NCBI GenBank assembly: GCA_017592665.1
Contig: JAGFNW010000036.1
Span: 1 to 64,000, forward strand
Direction of reading: 5' to 3'
DNA length: 64,000 nt
Origin: Streptosporangiaceae bacterium NEAU-GS5
GTDB lineage: Bacteria > Actinomycetota > Actinomycetes > Streptosporangiales > Streptosporangiaceae
In this document: positions 48,449-56,540 of the stretch, in pieces
Numbering within the stretch: the first letter of the stretch is position 1
Layout: the number at the start of each line of letters is the position of its first letter
Made by a program: the position numbers and the translations under genes
The notes under the pieces: generated by a model
Told to the model about the DNA's origin: nothing
Databases searched by the model: none
Seen by the model: the letters and a program-made list of their open reading frames with translations, nothing else

Positions 48449-49525
48449 TTATGCCTCCCTCAGGCTGGCGAGCAGGTCTTCCGCGGAGGGTTCCGCGGTT
48501 AGGTGTTCGATGAGCCGGTCCCATTCGTCCAGCTCGGGTTCTGGCGTCTGCGGCGTGGAGTCCTCGGCTGCGGCGAGTTCGGCCGTGGGCGCCGATTCGG
48601 GGGCGACCGCGCCTGCGACAGGCGTCGGTTCGCCTGGGCTCGGGTAGTAGCCCTCGCGCTTTCTGGACTCGGCGGCGATCCGCCGGGCTAGGTCCTCGTC
48701 CGCGCCCTCGGGCACATTGAAGGTCATGATGATCTCCGGCCCGCGCTCACCGGCGTACGGCCCCGCGCTACCGTCGGTCGCTGGTACGAGTGCGGCGAGC
48801 TGCCAACGCCCGGCGGCGTCGTTCGTCCCGTACGGGAACAGCGCATCAGCCGAAGCATGGGCAGCCGGTTCGGGCTCGGGGTCGCTGTCTCTTGTGGCCA
48901 GAGGCACCAGTTCGTCGGCCAGTCCAGCCTCTACGGCGGCCTCGGCCGTGTACCAGGTGCCCAGGCCCGAATCGGCGAGCATCGCCGCCCGCCACTCCTC
49001 CGGCGTCCCTCCGGCGCGGGCCGCGTAGATCCCGGCGATCGTTCCGGACACCATGCCGAGCAGGGCGGCGAACGCCTTCATGTCGGCCTCGTTGCCCCAG
49101 CACATCCCGGACCCGTCGTGGATCATCATCTGGGAGGCGCGGTTCATGGTGACCGTGTCGCCGGCCATGGCGATGAACGACGCAGCTGACGCGGCCAGCC
49201 CGTCGACGACGACGTGGACCTGGCCGGGGTAGTCGGCGAGCAGGTTGTAGATGGCGACGCCGTCGAAGACGTCGCCGCCCGGGCTGTTGATGCGGACGGT
49301 GAGGTCGCCTGAGACGGTGGCCAGGGCCGCGGCGACGTCGGTCGCGCAGACACCCCAGTAGGAGATCTCGTCGTAGATGAGGAGTTCGGGCCCGCCGCCG
49401 TCGGCCTGCGCGCTGAGCTTCGGCGTTGACCGGGTGTGGCCGGCGGGCAGAGGGCGGGCGTCGCGGCGGGCGAGCAGCGCGCGCACCTGGCCCATCAGGG
49501 CGGCGTCGACCGCGAACCGTGTCAT
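48449..49525 (-). CDS. Head maturation protease, ClpP-like, 358 aa
   Basis: A ClpP-fold serine protease occupies residues 45-215: VRINSPGGDVFDGVAIYNLL, VVVDGLAASAASFIAMAGD with the nucleophile near S113, and MMIHDGSGMCWG with His near 136. The C-terminal 140 residues are Glu/Pro/Ala-rich and could act as scaffold that is cleaved during head assembly. The start overlaps the portal stop (ATGA). Confidence 0.88.
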   Translation of the reverse strand: MTRFAVDAALMGQVRALLARRDARPLPAGHTRSTPKLSAQADGGGPELLIYDEISYWGVCATDVAAALATVSGDLTVRINSPGGDVFDGVAIYNLLADYPGQVHVVVDGLAASAASFIAMAGDTVTMNRASQMMIHDGSGMCWGNEADMKAFAALLGMVSGTIAGIYAARAGGTPEEWRAAMLADSGLGTWYTAEAAVEAGLADELVPLATRDSDPEPEPAAHASADALFPYGTNDAAGRWQLAALVPATDGSAGPYAGERGPEIIMTFNVPEGADEDLARRIAAESRKREGYYPSPGEPTPVAGAVAPESAPTAELAAAEDSTPQTPEPELDEWDRLIEHLTAEPSAEDLLASLREA

Positions 49526-51048
49526 GCGTCCTCGTCTCCCTTGCGCCGTTTCACGACGTGGCCGCGGCAGGGGTTGCCGTGTGCGGCGCCTTCGCAGTGG
49601 ATGTAGCCCTCGCCGTCGGGGTAGTCCTCGTAGGCGTCGGCCCTGTTGCGGTAGAGGTGGCCGTTGTTGTCGCGGCAGGGCTGGCAGGTGTTCTCGTCGT
49701 CGACCTCGATCGCTTCCCAGCGCATCGCGGCCTCGAGGCCGCCGGTGCCGTCGTCTTCGTCCTCGAGGAGATGGGCCACCGTGCGGGCCCAGCCGGTGGC
49801 CTTGTTGAGGGGCGGCCCGCTCGGGCGGAAACCCTGCTGCACCAGGCTGGGATTCCACACGAGCGAGTCGGGCAGGCTCAGCGCCTCGCGCACCGAGTCG
49901 CCGGTGAATCCGGCGGCGACATATAGCTGCGCGGCCTCGGCGTTGGCCACCACGAGCTTCGACTCAAGCTCTTGGTCTTCGGGCACGGGGCTGGTGAAAT
50001 CCCACTCCAGGCCTTCGGCGGGCCGGCCGAACATTGGGAGCAGCTTGAAGTTGAGGGCCCGCTTGATCCTTCGGAGGCGGGAGACGATCAGCCAGCGGGC
50101 GAAAACGACCTCGCCCGCGTCGGCGTTGGCGCGGTTGACATCCTCGACGGTGCCGAGCATGGGCTTGGGGAAGCGGTACGCCTCCCGGATGATCTCCCGG
50201 GACACGCCGCGCAGCTCTGCGAACTGCATGTCTCTCTGGGTGAACTTGCGATCCACCCACTTCGCGCCGCCCTCAAGGATGGCCACCCGGTGGGCTGCGG
50301 CCACGCCGCGGTGCTGCTCACGCCACCGGTCGCGCAGCTGGTTGAACTGCTCGTCGCCGAGCTCGTTGGGGACCTCGATCACGCCACCCGGTTCGGCGCT
50401 GTTCAAGAAAAAGTTGCGGTTCCACAACGCCGAGTACTTCGTGCTGTCGATGTCGACGAGCACGGCCTGCACCGGGCCAAGGCCGCGGTACGGGTCGGCG
50501 GGGTTGGGGCGCTTGAGCTGGATGACCTCGTCCAGTTCGAGCGGCACCCTCTCCCCGTCGGGCGAGGTGTACACGTACCCGGAGATGAACGTCTTCGGGT
50601 CGGGGACGGGCGCGATCCTGTCGGGCCGGACGGGCCACAACTCGAGCGGTATGGAGCGCATGGCCGGGTTGCGGGCGATCACCCACCAGCCTTCGCCGGT
50701 CAGCTCCATGTGCTGCTGGAATGTCTCGACGAAATCTTGCTGGGTGTAGAAGTCGTTCGGGCTGTTCCATAGGTCGAGTGCCGCGTGCGAGGTGACCGGC
50801 GTGCGGTCCTCCGGTTTCCCGGATTTGGCTTTGCGCCACAGCGCCCACTCGACCTGGGCGGTGCCGTCGGCGATGGCGTCGACGATGGCGAACAGCGTGC
50901 CTACGGACCCCATGGCCTGCAGCTCGGCTTCGCGGCCGGCGGGGGTGGCGGCGAGCGCGCTGGCGAGACTGCCGCTGCGGCGCCCGGTGTACGGGATGGG
51001 GGCGTCGTTGCGGATCCGGTCGACGAGGGTGCCGACGAGGGATTTCAC
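49522..51048 (-). CDS. Portal protein with C-terminal Cys-rich MuF-like segment, 508 aa
   Basis: HK97-type portal: helical core with FYTQQDFVETFQQHMELTGE, the wing (ELWPVRPDRIAPVPDPKTFI), and stem AYRFPKPMLGTVEDVNRANA. The last 70 residues hold CQPCRDNNG, GEGYIHCEG and NPCRGHVVKRR, a segment like the cysteine-rich end of Mu F-type minor head proteins, so portal and a minor head motif appear fused. It forms the DNA gate for the terminase. Confidence 0.88.
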   Translation of the reverse strand: MKSLVGTLVDRIRNDAPIPYTGRRSGSLASALAATPAGREAELQAMGSVGTLFAIVDAIADGTAQVEWALWRKAKSGKPEDRTPVTSHAALDLWNSPNDFYTQQDFVETFQQHMELTGEGWWVIARNPAMRSIPLELWPVRPDRIAPVPDPKTFISGYVYTSPDGERVPLELDEVIQLKRPNPADPYRGLGPVQAVLVDIDSTKYSALWNRNFFLNSAEPGGVIEVPNELGDEQFNQLRDRWREQHRGVAAAHRVAILEGGAKWVDRKFTQRDMQFAELRGVSREIIREAYRFPKPMLGTVEDVNRANADAGEVVFARWLIVSRLRRIKRALNFKLLPMFGRPAEGLEWDFTSPVPEDQELESKLVVANAEAAQLYVAAGFTGDSVREALSLPDSLVWNPSLVQQGFRPSGPPLNKATGWARTVAHLLEDEDDGTGGLEAAMRWEAIEVDDENTCQPCRDNNGHLYRNRADAYEDYPDGEGYIHCEGAAHGNPCRGHVVKRRKGDEDA

Positions 51049-51055
51049 GCTGGTC

Positions 51056-51325
51056 TCACGCCAGCGCTTCCAGGATCAGCAGGGACACGCCGAGCACGAT
51101 CCAGCCGGCCCAGTCGGCGAACGTCCAGGCGCCGACGGTGAGGGCGGCGAGGCCGCCGATGGTGAGTGCGGCGCGGCGGAGGGTGGCCCAGCGGGGTAGC
51201 CGTCGGCCGGCTGCTGCGCCGAGGACGGCGAGGATTCGGCCGAGGATGACGAGGATGGGGGTCCGTGGGCGCGCTGGGGCGGGGGTGTTGCGTGCCGCGT
51301 GGTAGGCCCGGCTGAACGTGGTCAC
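51056..51325 (-). CDS. Small membrane protein, 89 aa
   Basis: Two hydrophobic segments (PILVILGRILAVLGAAAG; LTIGGLAALTVGAWTFADWA with the following WIVLGVSLLILEALA). It sits between portal and large terminase, an unusual place for a membrane protein. GTG 51325 follows GAGGAGGG. Function unknown. Confidence 0.55.
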   Translation of the reverse strand: MTTFSRAYHAARNTPAPARPRTPILVILGRILAVLGAAAGRRLPRWATLRRAALTIGGLAALTVGAWTFADWAGWIVLGVSLLILEALA

Positions 51326-51335
51326 AGCACCCTCC

Positions 51336-52640
51336 TCAGAACCAGCGGATGTTCGGGCGGACGCCGAGGTCCCGTTCGGCGACGACATAGCGCAGCGCGT
51401 CGCAGCCGTGATCGTTTTCTTTGTGCGGCTCTTCCTTCAGCGCGCCGCCCGGCTTGATCGCCCAGATGTAGCCCGGGAGTTCTTCCTCCGTGCACGTCGG
51501 GCGCTTGGCGTCGACCAGGTCGGGGTCACGCTCGACCAGCGCGCCCTCGACCAGGAACAGGCGCGGCCGTCCGTCTCCGGCGAGTTTCAGCCGGGACTGC
51601 ACGGCCTGGATGCCGTCGCTCACGGTCTTCTTCGCGGCCACGGTGGACATGCCGAGGTGGCGTTCGAGGGTGGCGCGGTCCTCCGCGTCGTGGTCACACA
51701 CGACGGCTCGTGGCCGGGGTCCATCGGCGAGCATCCGCAGGATGTCCTTGGCGTGGTCCTCGACGAGGCGGCGGGTGCGGTAGAGCTCGGCGACCAGGTA
51801 CAGCCTGCCGTCCGGGTCTTCGCGCCAGTCCTGGCAGACCAGCGGGTTGGTATAGCCGAAGTCGACGCTGAGCCAGCGCGGCCACCCGGCCGGCACATCG
51901 AAGCGTGGGATGACGTGCGCGCCCGGGTCGAACAGCTCGTAGATGACGCCTTCGGCTGCTGCCCATCGGCCCTCGGCCAAGCGGAGCTTCCGCACCCCGG
52001 TCAGAGCCTGCAGCTTAGCCATGTAGTCCTGGCCGGCGGCGGTGAGGCCACCGTCCGCGCGGACGTATGCCGGGTTGTCGGCGTGCCGGGAGTGGAGCAT
52101 GACCATCGCGCCCCGGTCGGAGCGGAGCTTGATCCAATGAGTGGGGTAGGACGGGTTGCAGGCGCAGACGATCTGCTTGTACGTCGGTGCCGTCCCACGT
52201 AGGCGGGAGATCAGAGTCTCCAGTGCCATCTCGGTGATCTCGGTTGCCTCATCTACGGCGATGCGGTCGAACTCCGAGCTCAGGAACTTCTCCGGCCGGT
52301 CGAGCCCGCCGACGAGGATCTCGGATCCGTTGGCGTAGCGGTAGGCGGCCGGCTGGCGGGCCGATCCGCCGAACCAGCGGACGAGGCCGGCGGACATGGC
52401 TTCTTGGGCGACGGCGCGTTCGAAGGTGACGAGCGTGGTTCCGGTCAGGCTGGCGTGGGTCTGGCGTACGAGCAGCGCGCGCAGACCGGGGACGGCAAGG
52501 CACGACGCGTGGAGTTTGAACAGCATCGCGAGGCTCTTGCCGGTCCCGGCGGGACCCGCGATCAGGACTTCAGCGTCCCGGCACTCCAGCAGTTCACGGG
52601 CTGCGCCTCGCGGTTCGTACCGGACGACGGTCCCGATCAC
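51336..52640 (-). CDS. Terminase large subunit, 434 aa
   Basis: Packaging motor and nuclease. Walker A GPAGTGKS at 29-36, Walker B RIAVDEATE near 125-133 with the catalytic Glu, coupling motif region CACNPS, and the RNase-H-like nuclease acidic residues in LSVDFGY, VVCDHDAEDR and HGCDALRYV. Length is typical. The GTG start lies 47 bases inside the HNH gene. Confidence 0.9.
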   Translation of the reverse strand: MIGTVVRYEPRGAARELLECRDAEVLIAGPAGTGKSLAMLFKLHASCLAVPGLRALLVRQTHASLTGTTLVTFERAVAQEAMSAGLVRWFGGSARQPAAYRYANGSEILVGGLDRPEKFLSSEFDRIAVDEATEITEMALETLISRLRGTAPTYKQIVCACNPSYPTHWIKLRSDRGAMVMLHSRHADNPAYVRADGGLTAAGQDYMAKLQALTGVRKLRLAEGRWAAAEGVIYELFDPGAHVIPRFDVPAGWPRWLSVDFGYTNPLVCQDWREDPDGRLYLVAELYRTRRLVEDHAKDILRMLADGPRPRAVVCDHDAEDRATLERHLGMSTVAAKKTVSDGIQAVQSRLKLAGDGRPRLFLVEGALVERDPDLVDAKRPTCTEEELPGYIWAIKPGGALKEEPHKENDHGCDALRYVVAERDLGVRPNIRWF

Positions 52641-53268
52641 GATGCCGCTCCAGGTATGCGGCGGCAGCGCGGAGCAAAGCAGGGTCGTCCTTGAGCATCC
52701 CGATTGCCCTGTTGCACCAGGTGCACAGCAGTTGCCTTATGCACTTCCCACAGCTCTTGCCTTTCGTCGGGCAACAGCGGTGATCGTGGTCCACGTGCAA
52801 GACGTCGGGCTCATCACCACAGATCGCGCAAGCGCCACCCTGTGCGGCGACAAGGCGCTCGTACTGGCGAAGAGTGAGCCCGAAGTTTGCGAGGAGCTTG
52901 TCGTGCCGCTTGCAGGCCCGGCATCGGGGATTCAGGCCGTCCGCACAATTCCTGGTCGCCTGAAACTCCGATTCCGCTTTCCATGAGCGGCATTCGCGGC
53001 AGCGCTTCCGACCCTGATCATCGCGAACGGCCGTGGGCTCGTACTTGCGGATTGAGACGCCCGGGCTTCCAGTGGCCTTGTTCCGCATGTAGTGCGTGTA
53101 GCAGTAGCCGCCCGTGTTGTGCTTCCTGCCGCAACCTTCGACGCTGCAGAGTCGGATCTCTCGCTCGGGCAGGCCGGCGCGGCGCAGCTGGGCGTAGTGC
53201 TTGTCACAAAGCTCTCGCGCCTTGGTGGGATTGCCGCAGGCTTCGGCCGTGCAGGTACGCTGCGCCAC
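52594..53268 (-). CDS. HNH endonuclease, recombination endonuclease VII-like, 224 aa
   Basis: Two N-terminal zinc modules (CTAEACGN...CDKHY, CSVEGCGR...CYTHY) and a third CxxC pair precede the nuclease core CAICGDEPDVLHVDHDHRCC with CIRQLLCTWCNRAIG, the Endo VII/HNH fold. HNH proteins next to the terminase are often needed for DNA packaging cleavage in siphoviruses. GTG 53268 follows GAGAGGTG. Confidence 0.88.
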   Translation of the reverse strand: MAQRTCTAEACGNPTKARELCDKHYAQLRRAGLPEREIRLCSVEGCGRKHNTGGYCYTHYMRNKATGSPGVSIRKYEPTAVRDDQGRKRCRECRSWKAESEFQATRNCADGLNPRCRACKRHDKLLANFGLTLRQYERLVAAQGGACAICGDEPDVLHVDHDHRCCPTKGKSCGKCIRQLLCTWCNRAIGMLKDDPALLRAAAAYLERHRDRDRRPVRTARRSP

Positions 53269-53367
53269 GAGGGCACCTCTCAGACAGGTGGTCTCCGCGC
53301 CCCGGGAGTGTTGACGCACTCGCCGGGGTCTTGACTTTCAGTTTACCGTTTCAGCAGGTCAACCGTG

Positions 53368-53898
53368 CTAAGTCAGCTTGCTTAGGTCTACGCCGACGAT
53401 CTCGTAGCGGATGCCGCCGTCGACCTCGACCTGCTGTTTGACGGGGATGTCGAGGCCGAGGAGTTTGGCCCGCCGCTCTTGGATCTTCAGGAGGCGGTCG
53501 ACGGCCTGGAGGACGGGGGCGTCGTCTTCGAGGGGTTCGCCGCGGCCCTCGTCGACAGCGGCCCTGCCGGTCTCCTCGTCGACGTACGGCATGCCGAGCC
53601 GTACGACCTTGCCCTGCGAGACGACGAGGTGCTGGCGTTCGAGGACGGCGCGGACGGCGCGGGCCATTTCGTCGAGCTGCATGAGTTCGAGGGCGCGCCG
53701 CTCGTCGGCGGCTTCGCGCACGGTTTCGGCGAGGGCGCGTTGGACGCTCTCGTAGGCGGTGGTTCGGGCGATGCCGAGGTGGTCGGCGATCTGCTGGTAG
53801 GTGAGGTTTTGGCTGCGGAGGCGGCAGGCTTCGGCGTCGCGTTGGGCGACTGCGGGGTCGCGGTCGTATTTGCCGTCGCCGCCTCGGACTTCGCTCAT
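53368..53898 (-). CDS. Terminase small subunit-like protein, 176 aa
   Basis: An N-terminal HTH (LRSQNLTYQQIADHLGIART) and a helical oligomerisation region (RALELMQLDEMARAVRAVLE, QAVDRLLKIQERRAKLLGLD) match DNA-recognition small terminases. GGAGGTG lies six bases before ATG 53898. It starts the late operon. Confidence 0.75.
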   Translation of the reverse strand: MSEVRGGDGKYDRDPAVAQRDAEACRLRSQNLTYQQIADHLGIARTTAYESVQRALAETVREAADERRALELMQLDEMARAVRAVLERQHLVVSQGKVVRLGMPYVDEETGRAAVDEGRGEPLEDDAPVLQAVDRLLKIQERRAKLLGLDIPVKQQVEVDGGIRYEIVGVDLSKLT

Positions 53899-53916
53899 GG
53901 GGTTCACCTCCCGGTG

Positions 53917-53944
53917 TGGGACGGCAGGTGGCCGCCTGCCGTCC
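53917..53944. repeat. GGGACGGCAGG/CCTGCCGTCCC hairpin
   Basis: A perfect 11-bp stem with 6-base loop between the HTH gene and the small terminase gene. It ends eight bases before the latter's ribosome site. It may end the HTH message or shape the terminase leader. Confidence 0.5.
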
Positions 53945-53990
53945 CTTTCCCGGTTCCCTCACCTCTCCCGGCTGCTGGGCGTGCCGGAAG

Positions 53991-54200
53991 CTACTGGTCG
54001 GTCTTGGCGGGGCCGATGCCGTGGTCGCGGGCGATGCGGCGTATGTGTTCGCGGGAGTAGCCGGTGGCCTCGACGACGGCTTTCTGTTGGATGCCGGAGC
54101 CGGGGGTGAGGGCTTTGATGATGGCGGCGAGTTCGGCTTTCTCGGCTGCTTGTCGGGCTTGGACGGCGGCGCGGAGTTGTTCGATGAGGTGTGTGGTCAC
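53991..54200 (-). CDS. HTH protein of the divergent switch, 69 aa
   Basis: An N-terminal helix (LIEQLRAAVQARQAAEKAEL) is followed by an HTH (GIQQKAVVEATGYSREHIRR) and IARDHGIGPAKTD. GTG 54200 gives the compact form; ATG 54218 is in frame and would make a leaderless start at the edge of a 12-bp repeat. Divergent from the HTH-SWIM gene, so both share control. A small terminase-like DNA binder or late regulator is possible. Confidence 0.6.
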   Translation of the reverse strand: MTTHLIEQLRAAVQARQAAEKAELAAIIKALTPGSGIQQKAVVEATGYSREHIRRIARDHGIGPAKTDQ

Positions 54201-54219
54201 TCCACAAGGATGCCACATT

Positions 54220-54271
54220 TGTTGGCCTAAAGCTCTGGCGTATGCCTACCATGTTGGCCTAAACTGTTGGC
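54220..54271. promoter_or_regulatory. Direct repeats TGTTGGCCTAAA in the divergent promoter
   Basis: Exact 12-mers at 54220-54231 and 54252-54263 are 32 bases apart (three helix turns), and a shortened TGTTGGC at 54265-54271 directly precedes the ATG of the HTH-SWIM gene. The AT content is higher than around. They are likely operators for one of the two flanking HTH proteins. Confidence 0.6.
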
Positions 54272-54652
54272 ATGACGACAGAGAGCCGCAGCCACCAGGT
54301 CACCACCCGCGAGATCGCCACCGCCAACGGCGTCAGCATCCGCACCGCCCAGCGCTGGTGCCAGCAGGGCAAGCTCTCCGCCGTCAAGATGGCCGGCCGC
54401 TGGGTCGTCACCGTCCCTGTCGACCTGACCGGCTACTCACTGCTGCAGATGGACAAGGCGTCCGAGTTGATCGAGCAGGGCGGCTTGGTCGCGACGACCC
54501 GCCCCGGCGTGTGGACTGCGGTCTCCTCGGACGGGACGACGACGTACCTGGTGATGGCGGGGACGTGCACTTGCCCGGCTGGTCAGCGGGGGCGGGACTG
54601 CTACCACCGTGCGGCGGTGGCGATCGTTTCGGCGGCGCGTCGGGCGGCGTGA
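54272..54652 (+). CDS. HTH_17-type DNA-binding protein with SWIM zinc finger, 126 aa
   Basis: Residues 10-48 form a MerR/excisionase-like HTH (VTTREIATANGVSIRTAQRW, then GKLSAVKMAGRWVV). Residues 75-118 contain a SWIM zinc motif, CTCPAGQRGRDCYH. The ATG has no ribosome site and directly follows an operator-like repeat, so a leaderless message is likely. It is the only rightward gene in the prophage part and has its own strong terminator. I infer a regulator, perhaps of the lysis-lysogeny choice or an excision factor. Confidence 0.7.
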   Translation: MTTESRSHQVTTREIATANGVSIRTAQRWCQQGKLSAVKMAGRWVVTVPVDLTGYSLLQMDKASELIEQGGLVATTRPGVWTAVSSDGTTTYLVMAGTCTCPAGQRGRDCYHRAAVAIVSAARRAA

Positions 54653-54659
54653 TCGGGGG

Positions 54660-54694
54660 TCAGGCGGCAGGTGCGTGTCCTGCCGCCTGATTTT
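54660..54694 (+). terminator. Strong rho-independent terminator
   Basis: TCAGGCGGCAGG and CCTGCCGCCTGA form a perfect 12-bp stem with a 7-base loop and are followed by TTTT. It begins eight bases after the HTH-SWIM stop. Confidence 0.85.
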
Positions 54695-54736
54695 CCCCGG
54701 CCTCCCAGCACCCACCGGAAGTCTGTGCTGACATGC

Positions 54737-54760
54737 GAAAGGCCCGCGCTGTGGCGGGCC
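54737..54760 (-). terminator. Terminator of the leftward early operon
   Basis: GGCCCGC and GCGGGCC with a 6-base loop; on the minus strand the stem is followed by TTTCG. It stands about 70 bases after the stop of the last early gene at 54828 and faces the terminator of the HTH-SWIM gene. Confidence 0.65.
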
Positions 54761-54827
54761 CTTGGTCGCTGATGCGGTCAGCTGATCACATGGTGGCGTT
54801 TGCCGAGGTCAGTGTCAAGCCGTCCAT

Positions 54828-55136
54828 TCAGTCCGGCCATTCGGCGAGGTAGACGTTGGCGGGCATGCCGTAGTCGGTGATGCGGTAGATGACCCGCTGG
54901 TTGGCGGCGTCGATGGTGAGCACGTCGTCGGCGAGGGTGACGGATGGGTGGCCGTTCCCGTCTGCGAGCTCCTCCAGTACCTCGGCCGCGATGAGGATGC
55001 GAGGGTCGGCGCGTACGACCGTGAGTGTCCCGTCGGCTGCCTTGCTGAGGGTCAGGTCCCCCGTGAAGGAGAGCAGGCTGGTGGTCTCGCCCCACGGCTT
55101 TGCCTCGCCGGGGCGATCACGTAAGAAGGCGCTCAT
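54828..55136 (-). CDS. Early phage protein, 102 aa
   Basis: A beta-rich protein (TSLLSFTGDLTLSKAADGTL, VTLADDVLTIDAANQRVIYR). It is the last gene of the early operon. ATG 55136 overlaps the previous stop (ATGA). No family is recognised. Confidence 0.6.
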   Translation of the reverse strand: MSAFLRDRPGEAKPWGETTSLLSFTGDLTLSKAADGTLTVVRADPRILIAAEVLEELADGNGHPSVTLADDVLTIDAANQRVIYRITDYGMPANVYLAEWPD

Positions 55137-55396
55137 TCGGTCGCCCGCTTCCGGAACTCGTAGTTGGACATCCCGTTCGGGGCGGGCTGACCGGTCTCCA
55201 GCATGTGGCGGAGGATCTCGTTCTGGGCCGCGTACACCTGGCCCCACGCCTGGTTGAGTGCCTCGATTAGATGGGGCGGCACCGAATGCAGGAAGCCGTA
55301 GATGGCGGCGTCGGGATCGTCTTCGTCGGTCGTGATCCGAAGGTGCTCGCGCCGGTCGACCAACTCGACGAGAGCAGGTGTCGTGTCGTCGCTCAT
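55133..55396 (-). CDS. Early phage protein, 87 aa
   Basis: An acidic start (DTTPALVELVDRREHLRITT) and a helix (LIEALNQAWGQVYAAQNEIL). Four-base overlaps on both sides place it in the coupled early operon. Function unknown. Confidence 0.55.
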   Translation of the reverse strand: MSDDTTPALVELVDRREHLRITTDEDDPDAAIYGFLHSVPPHLIEALNQAWGQVYAAQNEILRHMLETGQPAPNGMSNYEFRKRATE

Positions 55397-55629
55397 GGCC
55401 GCCCCTCCCTCTGGCGCTTCATGAGCTCGACACCGTAGGTGGCCGACAGCATGAGCAGCCCCATCAGCGGCATGATCAGCATCATGGCGATCACGCCGAC
55501 CAGGCCGCCGCTCTCCTCGGGCGGGACGTTGCCAGTGACCAGCTCCCACACGGAGTAGACCTCGATCCCGGCGACCAGGGTGAGGACGCCGACGATCCAG
55601 ATGCCCCACAGGATCGTGCTGCGTTTCAT
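55393..55629 (-). CDS. Early membrane protein, 78 aa
   Basis: Two hydrophobic helices (ILWGIWIVGVLTLVAGIEVY and GLVGVIAMMLIMPLMGLLML) with a basic end. Small membrane proteins in early operons may serve superinfection exclusion, but nothing here proves that. Confidence 0.55.
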   Translation of the reverse strand: MKRSTILWGIWIVGVLTLVAGIEVYSVWELVTGNVPPEESGGLVGVIAMMLIMPLMGLLMLSATYGVELMKRQREGRP

Positions 55630-56540
55630 GGCCGCCAGCTTTCCTGGTAGTCGGGATGATCCGCATACGGCAGGGCGAGCAGGCAGACCAGCAGGCTGCT
55701 GGCCGCGCGGTCGGCCGTGTCGACCTCGTCGAGGATCCTGCGCTTCGCCTCGATCTCGCGCAGGAGGACCTCGGCCAGCGGGCGCGACCACACGTCGACC
55801 GCTGAGGCATGCGCTGTCCAGCCGAGGTCGACCTCGCCGGATGCCCAGACGCGCTTCCACTCCTTGGCGCCTGCCGGTGCGATGCAGACGGAGCCGGTGC
55901 GCTCGCCGGTGTCGGTGGCGGGTGTGATGACGACGTGCTTGGGCCAGATGGCCTCCAGCATCGCCCGTGCTACGGCCTCACGCTCGTCGAGCCGGGCGCG
56001 CACGAACTCGATCACCTCCACGACGGCCCTGGGCTTCGCCTTCTGACTCAGCGGTTCCGTGGCCTCGTCCGGCCATTCGGCGTGCTCTGCCTCGATGTGA
56101 CCGAGGAGGCGGCCCTGCACCTCTTCGATGCGGATGGGTTCGCCGTTCTCGTCGGTGGTCCAGCCGCAGCGGCAGCGGCCTTGGCCGTAGCCGGTGGGTT
56201 CGAGGGTCCGCCACTGGCTGTCGGTGGGGATCTCGCGGGTGTAGGCCTCGGTCGCCCACATGTCGCCGTACGTCATGCCGCCTCGAGACGCCGCTTCGAC
56301 CAGGGACAGGGTGGGTAGCCCGTTCTGCATGCTGGCCCGACCCTCGAACAGCCGGCCGCCGGGGCCGCGCAGCGAGACGAGGACGTCGCCGGTCACCAGG
56401 CCGAGCATCCGGGCGAGGTTGGCGCTGACGAAACCCTGCGCCTCTTCGTACATGGGGACGGTGGTCCAGTCGAGGAGGTTGCCGCGTTCGTTGCGGAAGT
56501 GGACGGCCCACGGCCCGGCCGTGCTCGTGCGCTCGGTCAT
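55626..56540 (-). CDS. DUF6221-like protein with N-terminal Cys domain, 304 aa
   Basis: The second half (VEVIEFVRARLDEREAVARA to ALPYADHPDYQESWRP) has the pattern of DUF6221, a family common in actinomycete phages and elements. The first half is separate, with VSLRGPGGRLFEGRASM and a CRCGWTT pair. Fusion of two parts is likely. Function unknown. Confidence 0.65.
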   Translation of the reverse strand: MTERTSTAGPWAVHFRNERGNLLDWTTVPMYEEAQGFVSANLARMLGLVTGDVLVSLRGPGGRLFEGRASMQNGLPTLSLVEAASRGGMTYGDMWATEAYTREIPTDSQWRTLEPTGYGQGRCRCGWTTDENGEPIRIEEVQGRLLGHIEAEHAEWPDEATEPLSQKAKPRAVVEVIEFVRARLDEREAVARAMLEAIWPKHVVITPATDTGERTGSVCIAPAGAKEWKRVWASGEVDLGWTAHASAVDVWSRPLAEVLLREIEAKRRILDEVDTADRAASSLLVCLLALPYADHPDYQESWRP

